This document shows, in pieces, positions 58,780 through 64,000 of a stretch of DNA of 64,000 nt. The notes beneath the pieces are model-generated. The model saw nothing but the letters and a program-made list of their open reading frames with translations, was not told the origin of the DNA and did not search any database. Location: positions 119,491,461-119,555,460 of the forward strand of contig NC_092803.1 of NCBI RefSeq assembly GCF_040954645.1. Reading direction: 5' to 3'. The position numbers and the translations under genes are program-made. Source of the stretch: Diabrotica undecimpunctata. Lineage: Eukaryota > Arthropoda > Insecta > Coleoptera > Chrysomelidae. The number at the start of each line of letters is the position of its first letter. Within the stretch, counting starts at the first letter, position 1.

Positions 58780-59560
58780 AGTCATTTTGTAGATGACCAA
58801 GTAATTTTTGCAGAAGATCAAGATGATATCCATTAACTTCATACTAAGATAAATAGATGAAAATAAACTAAATGGGAATTATCAATTAATCCATCAAAAA
58901 CAGGCTATGTAGTGGTCGGTAGTAAAGGAAGGTTCTTAAAACTAGGAGGTACTCAAATCAAAAATACTGATGGTTTTAGTTATAAATATCTATGATTAAG
59001 CATAAAAAGTGAGGATCGAAATAAAAGAGAAATAGCAACTATAATTGAAAAAGATAATTCAGCAATATGTCTGATAACTGAATAAACTGAATAGTAGATA
59101 TACTTCGGATTTGAAATAACCACACCACTAGGAACCCACAAGTTAGAATATACAAAAGTATCGTAGAGAGTATTGCTACATAAATGTAGTTCAGAGCTTT
59201 GGATAATAAATAAAAAAGACGCGTCCAAAATAAACGCAATGTATATCAATTTTTGGTGTAAATTAAGGAATACTGAAGAAACACTGAAATCAGAGAGCGT
59301 ATGGACAAAGACATCGACATCTTGGAAACTATTGAATGCAAAAGCTAAAATGGTATGGTCATATCGAACGGATCAATAATCAGCTATGGCCAAGATAACT
59401 TTATAGTGAATCTCCATCAACCGCAGAACAAGGAGAAGACCCAAAAGGTCGTGGAGACAAGAAGTCGACAATGGGATGATCGATAGGGGTTTTTTAAACC
59501 TCTGTAGATGACTGGAACTAATCGCAAGCGTTGGAAGATAGGATGCGAGTAACGACAGCT
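58780..59560 (+). pseudogene. LINE reverse transcriptase relic
   Basis: Broken plus-strand frames give SHFVDDQVIFAEDQDDI (motif C, with VDD for YADD), WELSINPSKTGYVVVGSKG and FSYKYL, in the normal order for a LINE reverse transcriptase and connection region. Further on are RIYKSIVESIAT, KMVWSYRTDQ and a QWDDR segment near 59470, matching the basic C-terminal part in which an arginine-rich block precedes WKxxxxxW. Stops are frequent. The fragment starts just after the LINE relic at 58310-58670 and belongs to another lineage. Confidence 0.6.
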
Positions 59561-59739
59561 GTACATTCTAGACAAATGTCGCTCACAAAAGCACAATTGA
59601 TAAACATGTACAGATTAACATAATTTATAGTATTTTTTTAACACGATTTCAGGATTGGAAATCGAAACGTCAAAAACAAATATAAAATTTTACTTTCATT
59701 ATAATCAATTACAATTTAATCCCATCCTCTTCCTTCTCA

Positions 59740-60420
59740 TTGTGTAGTAGTACTCTAAATATTGTTAGCTTGCTGTCTACATTGGCTGCGATCCTATGCC
59801 ATATGTACAGCTTTATGTAGAGATTTTTTCACTAGAGTCTTCATCTGGACTTCTCATCGTGTTGGAGATCTTCGTCTTGGTCTTTGGCCTTCTATTCCAA
59901 ATAGTTCCATGGTCCCTGTTCTTCTAGTTCTGTGGCCGAAGTAAATTGGGTATGCTCGGTTTACTTTTTGTAATAGCCCGTATTTTATATGACGCTCTTT
60001 CAGACGTAGAATTCTTCTATAGGCCTACATTCCTGATCCTCTTGGCCTTTGGCCTTCTATTCCCAATAGTTCCATAGTTCCATGGTCGCTGTTTTTCTAG
60101 CTCTGTGGCCAAAGTAAATTGGGTATGCTCGGTTTACCTTGTGTAATAGTCCGTGTTTTATATGACGCTACTTCAGACGTAGAATTCTTTTATAGGCCTA
60201 CATTCTTGAGCTTAGTATTTCTTGTTATTGTTCGGTCTTTCCATATTTTAATCAATTTGTCTGTTGCGGTTGAGGCCATTGCTAGTCTACGCTTGATTTC
60301 TAAGGAGCAATCGCCTTTGTTGTGTATCAGAAAGAATATTCCAATATTCCAATAACATACCATGATTTTTATAACTCGTAGTGGTGTTCCCATTGAATCG
60401 GAAATCCTCATCGGATGCTC
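59740..60420 (-). pseudogene. LINE pol C-terminal relic with an internal ~170 bp duplication
   Basis: On the minus strand 60411-60190 reads LRVIKIMVCYWNIGIFFLI, then EIKRRLAMASTATDKLIKIW and KDRTITRNTKLKNVGL. EIxRRLAxAxxAxxKLxxIWKDRxIxxxTKxxL is the conserved post-polymerase segment of many insect LINEs. The sequence that follows occurs twice, at about 59872-60038 and 60039-60212, sharing ATAGTTCCATGG, AAATTGGGTATGCTCGGTTT and GACGTAGAATTCTT words. The duplication scrambles the C-terminal domain. It is non-functional. Confidence 0.65.
59872..60212. repeat. Tandem duplication, ~170 bp, two units
   Basis: Two adjacent units share long identical words, including AAATTGGGTATGCTCGGTTT and CAGACGTAGAATTCTT. 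The second unit has an extra ATAGTTCC copy near 60070. Confidence 0.85.
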
Positions 60421-61580
60421 AGTTTACTTCAGAGATACTGTATCTCAGGTGACGCCATTATTTTGGCATAACTCTTGTTAGATTGTAGGTCTTTTTATTA
60501 TTATGGCTTGAAACTATTTTCTGACATTTAATGCCTAAATGCCTTTTTTATGAGCAAAATGTCCTCAACGATTTATCCAACACACCACCAATGTAACCTT
60601 AGTGCTGTATTACCCCCCACTCTCTTACATTTTTTTTTCGCTTACATTCATGTAAAGATCATGATCTTTATTGTAAGGTCTGTCTTATAACTTATAAGTC
60701 GTTGTATTGTTACCTGTATTTTGCCACGTGACGCCAATATAGATTTGTAATAATTATTAAGTCATTATCGTTCAATTCAATTGATTTTAATGTTTTTAGA
60801 ATATGGTTATGGCACATTTTGCCAAAATCCTTTTCGAAAAAAATTGCACATGCGTATATATTTCAATTTATTTCTCGTGCTTTTTTTGTAGCGTTAGGCT
60901 GTTCCTTATTGCGCACTGAGTATAATTAATTCTCCCTTCGAATATCCTGTATTCCAATCATTGATACTAAATACTACTCAGTGATCAATTTTGTTAGAGA
61001 AATCACGCTGTGTTTTAATTCCGTTATGGTAATCGTTGTATTTCTTTTACTAAAACTCTAATAGTCATACGTCACATATCGCACCATGAGATGACAACTG
61101 TTGTAAGTTCCAAAATAATTATTTTCAGGTTATGTTTGATTCGTATGTGATTTAAAGAGTTCTTCTCAACGAAACACTGTCGCAATCTCCAGCTCTCATC
61201 ATTTAAATGATATTTAGCCAACAACAGTTGTTTTAGTTCAAAAAGATGCCCAGCCTTTGAATAGAAGACTGTTGTATGTTATATACCAGAGATTCATTTA
61301 AGGAAATACCCGTCGTATATAACTTACTACAGTATTCACTTAAATACTTCTATAATAGTGGAATCGAATGTGGCATGTAACATACAACAGTTTGACTCTA
61401 GGATTTGGAAGTTACTGCGCAATGAGACCGCTTTTTCTAACCTTATTATTTTAGTTTAGTTAGTTGTTCTTGGTCTTAACAGTTAACAGAGGCCTAGTAT
61501 TAAAATTATTTACAATGAGTTGTAATAGTTGTGGATAATATTTCATCAATCGTAGTTAACTGATGTTGCATTTATCATAA
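60421..61580. other. Intergenic stretch with an inverted repeat
   Basis: No coding motif. ACTGTTGTATGTTAT near 61268 and its near reverse complement GTAACATACAACAGT near 61376 form a ~15-bp inverted repeat ~90 bp apart. Related AACTGTTGTAAG and CAACAGTTGTT words lie at about 61098 and 61221. This is immediately upstream of the gene-like locus at 61581, so it might be a small element or a promoter-region repeat. Confidence 0.4.
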
Positions 61581-64000
61581 ATGATTTGTGAATCAAGTAA
61601 CTTAGTTCAAGAAGAAGATGGCAATCTTCTGTCTGTGAAGCAAAGTTGCTCTAAGGATAAAAAGGTAAGTTATTAATTTCTTATATTAGAATACATTTTG
61701 TTCCCGTAATTGTATCCTGTCTGTTTTTTGAAACATTAAATATTTTTATTACTGTTGTGCGTTGGAAATAGCGCCGTAATAGATAGCACGAATTTTATTT
61801 TTCAATTTCCTGAAAATTTTAAGACCATAACTGTGTTTTTAATTTTACAGGAGACTTTACTTGGAGCACATGATAATTCAGTTACTGTAGAGTTTGATAA
61901 AGACAGCAGTATTTTCAGTGAAAAAATCATTACAGAGGTGAGAAGTTTTAAAAACTGTTTTTTCCAAATCCAAAGTTTTGACAATAAATATCTTTGGTCG
62001 ATTATACATTATGTCGTTCTGTTTTGATGTAGGATACACCTCTCTTGGAGGCTATTGTAGATGACGAAAGCCAATTGGTATTTAATAATTTTGACAATAA
62101 TCAAAATTCTTTTCCTTGTGTGATCATTCCTAAAGACGTAAGTGAAAATTTAGTAGCAGATGCAAATGTTAAGAATATAAAAGTTAGTCCTATTGAGAAT
62201 GATAACATAGCCAAAGTTAAAGCAGTCAGTGGCGAAAAATCTGATTAAGATGAAAGTAAGATCTTCTTCTTCCTATGCCGTTCCCATTAACGGAGGTTGG
62301 CGACCACATTTTTAAAAGCTTCTCTGTCTTTTACAACGTGAAATAATTCGTCTACAGTCATGTTTGTCCAGTCTCGAATATTTCGCAGCCATGTCTTCCT
62401 CTTTCTACCTATTTCTTTTTTGCCATCGACTCTACCCTGCATGATGACCTGCAGAAGACTATATTAATTATTTATTAGTATGTGTTCAAGGTATGCAGTC
62501 TTGCGTACTTTTATCGTTCTCAACAATTTTTTGTCTTTAAAGTAAGATGACTTTTAAATATTCATTTATAATTGTTATTGTTTTCAGTAAATTTACTTAC
62601 TAAAGAAAGTTTTTTCAATTTCAGTTCATACAGTTAGAAAAAGAAAAAGAAATGAATCCAAGTGGACAGTCAATACTAGAAAAAAGAATCGCAATTCAGG
62701 TAAAGCTTATGTCACAAGCAAAAAAGTTATTGTTCAAAATTTAATGATAACCAACGTCACGAAATTAATCGAAAGTTCTGGACCCTTGGTAATTTGAGAA
62801 TGCAGCGAACTTTTCTGGTTCAGAAGACATCGAAGAAACCTCCATGTTACCAAAGCAAACAGATTAGGTGCAATAATTATAAGTATGTGCTGCCGATAAA
62901 TAATAATGATGTAGAAGTGTGCAAAACCTTTTTTCTTAATACGTTTGGGATCGGTGAAAGGTATGTTTATACCGCATGGAACAAAGTTGACGTATCTGGC
63001 ATTATTTGTGATTATGAACGTGGAAAACATAACAGCCATGGCACTTTACCTCCAGCTGCTGTAAAGTGTGCCAGACAGCATATTGATTTCTTTCCAGTAG
63101 TTTAGTCTCACTATCTTCGTGCTTAAATGCAAAGGAAGTACATCGATGGACAGTTAACACTTGCTAAAATGTATCGTCTGTATCTGAAGAAATGTCAGGA
63201 TGACCATAAAGATACTATTTTGAAAGAGAGTGAATATAGACACATATTTAACGCCCAGTTTAATATTGGATTTTTTGTGTCTGACAAGGACCAGTGTGCA
63301 ACCTGCCATCCTATATTAATTGTACTGAACTTGAAAAGAAGAATAGAGATGTAGAGTATCAACATCATCGAGAAAACGTAAAGTTATCAAGAAAAGAAAG
63401 ATCCGAGGATGTAAAGCGCGCCAAACTGGCAGAAGAAATCAAAATAAGTGAATATTATTTACAGGCTATAATTCCATTACCCTCAGGTGACGTGTCCAGC
63501 TTTTTCTACAAACGCCGTTTAAATACCTATAACTTTACAATTTTTGAGAATCTTTCAAAAGAAGGATTCTGTTATATATAGGATGAGAATCGAGGAAAAA
63601 AAGGAGCGATAGACCTAGCAAGTTGCGTTTATAGTTATATCCAGGAGCATGTTGATAAAAAGGTAAAACACTTATAATAAGGATAACTGCTCAAAATTAA
63701 AATAAATTTCTTGCCATAATGTACAATTATATTCTACAAAACAGAACAAAACAATTTCTAGAGACCATAACTCACAAATATCTGACAGTTGGTCACACAC
63801 AGAATTCAGGTGATTCCATGCATTCCTGCATTGAACGTTAGTGTAAGAGAAGTCTCAAGAGTTTACCTATTCACAAACCTTTACAATTTGCTGGTACAGT
63901 CAGTGCAGCCAAAAAAACTGGAGATCCTTATGTTGTGAAGGAATAACACTTAAGTGATTTCTATAATTTTAAGAAATTAGCTGGAGAATTTAACTTTTCT
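61581..64000 (+). pseudogene. Multi-exon DUF7869-like gene copy, broken, runs off the window
   Basis: Proposed exons: 61581-61664 (ATG, then GTAAGT donor), 61851-61937 (after TTTTACAG, then GTGAGA), 62033-62255 (after a TGTAG acceptor, then GTAAGA) and 62625 onward (after TTTCAATTTCAG). Phases agree across all junctions. The N-terminus is acidic and unrecognised. Exon 4 holds HTVRKRKRNE, NSGKAYVTSKKV, NDVEVCKTFFLNTFGIGERY, RGKHNSHG, HIDFFPVV, YIDGQLTLAKMYRLYLKKC, KDQCATC, RRLNTYNFTIFENLSKEGF and, near 63780, HKYLTVGHTQNSGDSMHSCIE. This order fits an insect family I link to DUF7869 proteins. In-frame stops (62246, 63103, near 63580), frameshifts and a likely deletion of the Cys-rich part near 62750 show decay. 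Function unknown. Confidence 0.65.
62263..62538 (-). mobile_element. Short RTE-type LINE tail in an intron, with 10-bp TSD
   Basis: The minus strand reads KVRKTAYLEHIL, then IMQGRVDGKKEIGRKRKTWL, RNIRDWTNMTVDELFHVVKD and KNVVANL, the C-terminus of an RTE-like pol close to the copy at 14014-14493. It ends in a CTTCTTCTTCC tail at 62263. The direct repeat AAAGTAAGAT occurs at 62253-62262 and 62539-62548. The insertion sits at the end of proposed exon 3 of the host locus. Confidence 0.85.

Overview
This is a gene-poor, AT-rich animal nuclear window, most probably from an insect. It has no operons and no intact host gene. Nearly everything recognisable is a transposable element or its debris: APE-type non-LTR retrotransposons of at least six lineages, piggyBac and PIF/Harbinger DNA transposons, a tyrosine-recombinase-like relic, a protease relic of a BEL/Pao-like element, (TA)n microsatellites and a long satellite array. 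The arthropod-type initiator and DPE in one element, and the mix of piggyBac, RTE and I-group elements, fit an insect with a large repeat-rich genome (a beetle would fit). The species cannot be named from sequence alone.

Layout. 1-8301: twelve head-to-tail copies of a ~692 bp satellite, partly in an A-B dimer arrangement. Part of the monomer is the 3' coding end of a LINE. 8302-10460: two array-edge units that keep LINE body sequence missing from the satellite monomer. 11870-16560: debris of several LINEs, a 5'-truncated RTE copy with a 12-bp target duplication, and a ~240 bp degenerate tandem repeat. 18228-19160: tyrosine-recombinase-like pseudogene. 21738-28111: two related LINE families, one with an internally duplicated 3' region. 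29170-29970: another LINE fragment. 31037-36818: a nearly complete I-group LINE on the minus strand (gag-like ORF1 with three zinc knuckles; ORF2 with endonuclease, reverse transcriptase and RNase H) flanked on both sides by (TA)n. 36907-38519: PIF/Harbinger-type element with perfect 49-bp terminal inverted repeats and a broken, truncated transposase. 39711-41768 and 44772-47010: two piggyBac elements, the second with both TTAA-flanked ends and a (TA)n expansion inside its transposase. 42130-42480 and 61581-64000: two dispersed copies of one insect protein family that I associate, from memory, with DUF7869. 49356-50300: tandem duplication and a retropepsin-like relic. 51774-53915 and 54657-57999: RTE-clade LINEs, the second full length, with a 12-bp target duplication and one late frameshift. 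58310-60420: further LINE relics.

The main interest is historical: a satellite formed from a LINE tail with apparent intermediates at its edge, a LINE sitting inside a TA microsatellite, a microsatellite apparently grown from codons of a transposase, and an RTE insertion that duplicated what looks like a splice donor. I saw no tRNA, rRNA, CRISPR array or prokaryotic feature. All calls come from reading motifs by eye. No similarity search was run, and clade names are recognition from memory.
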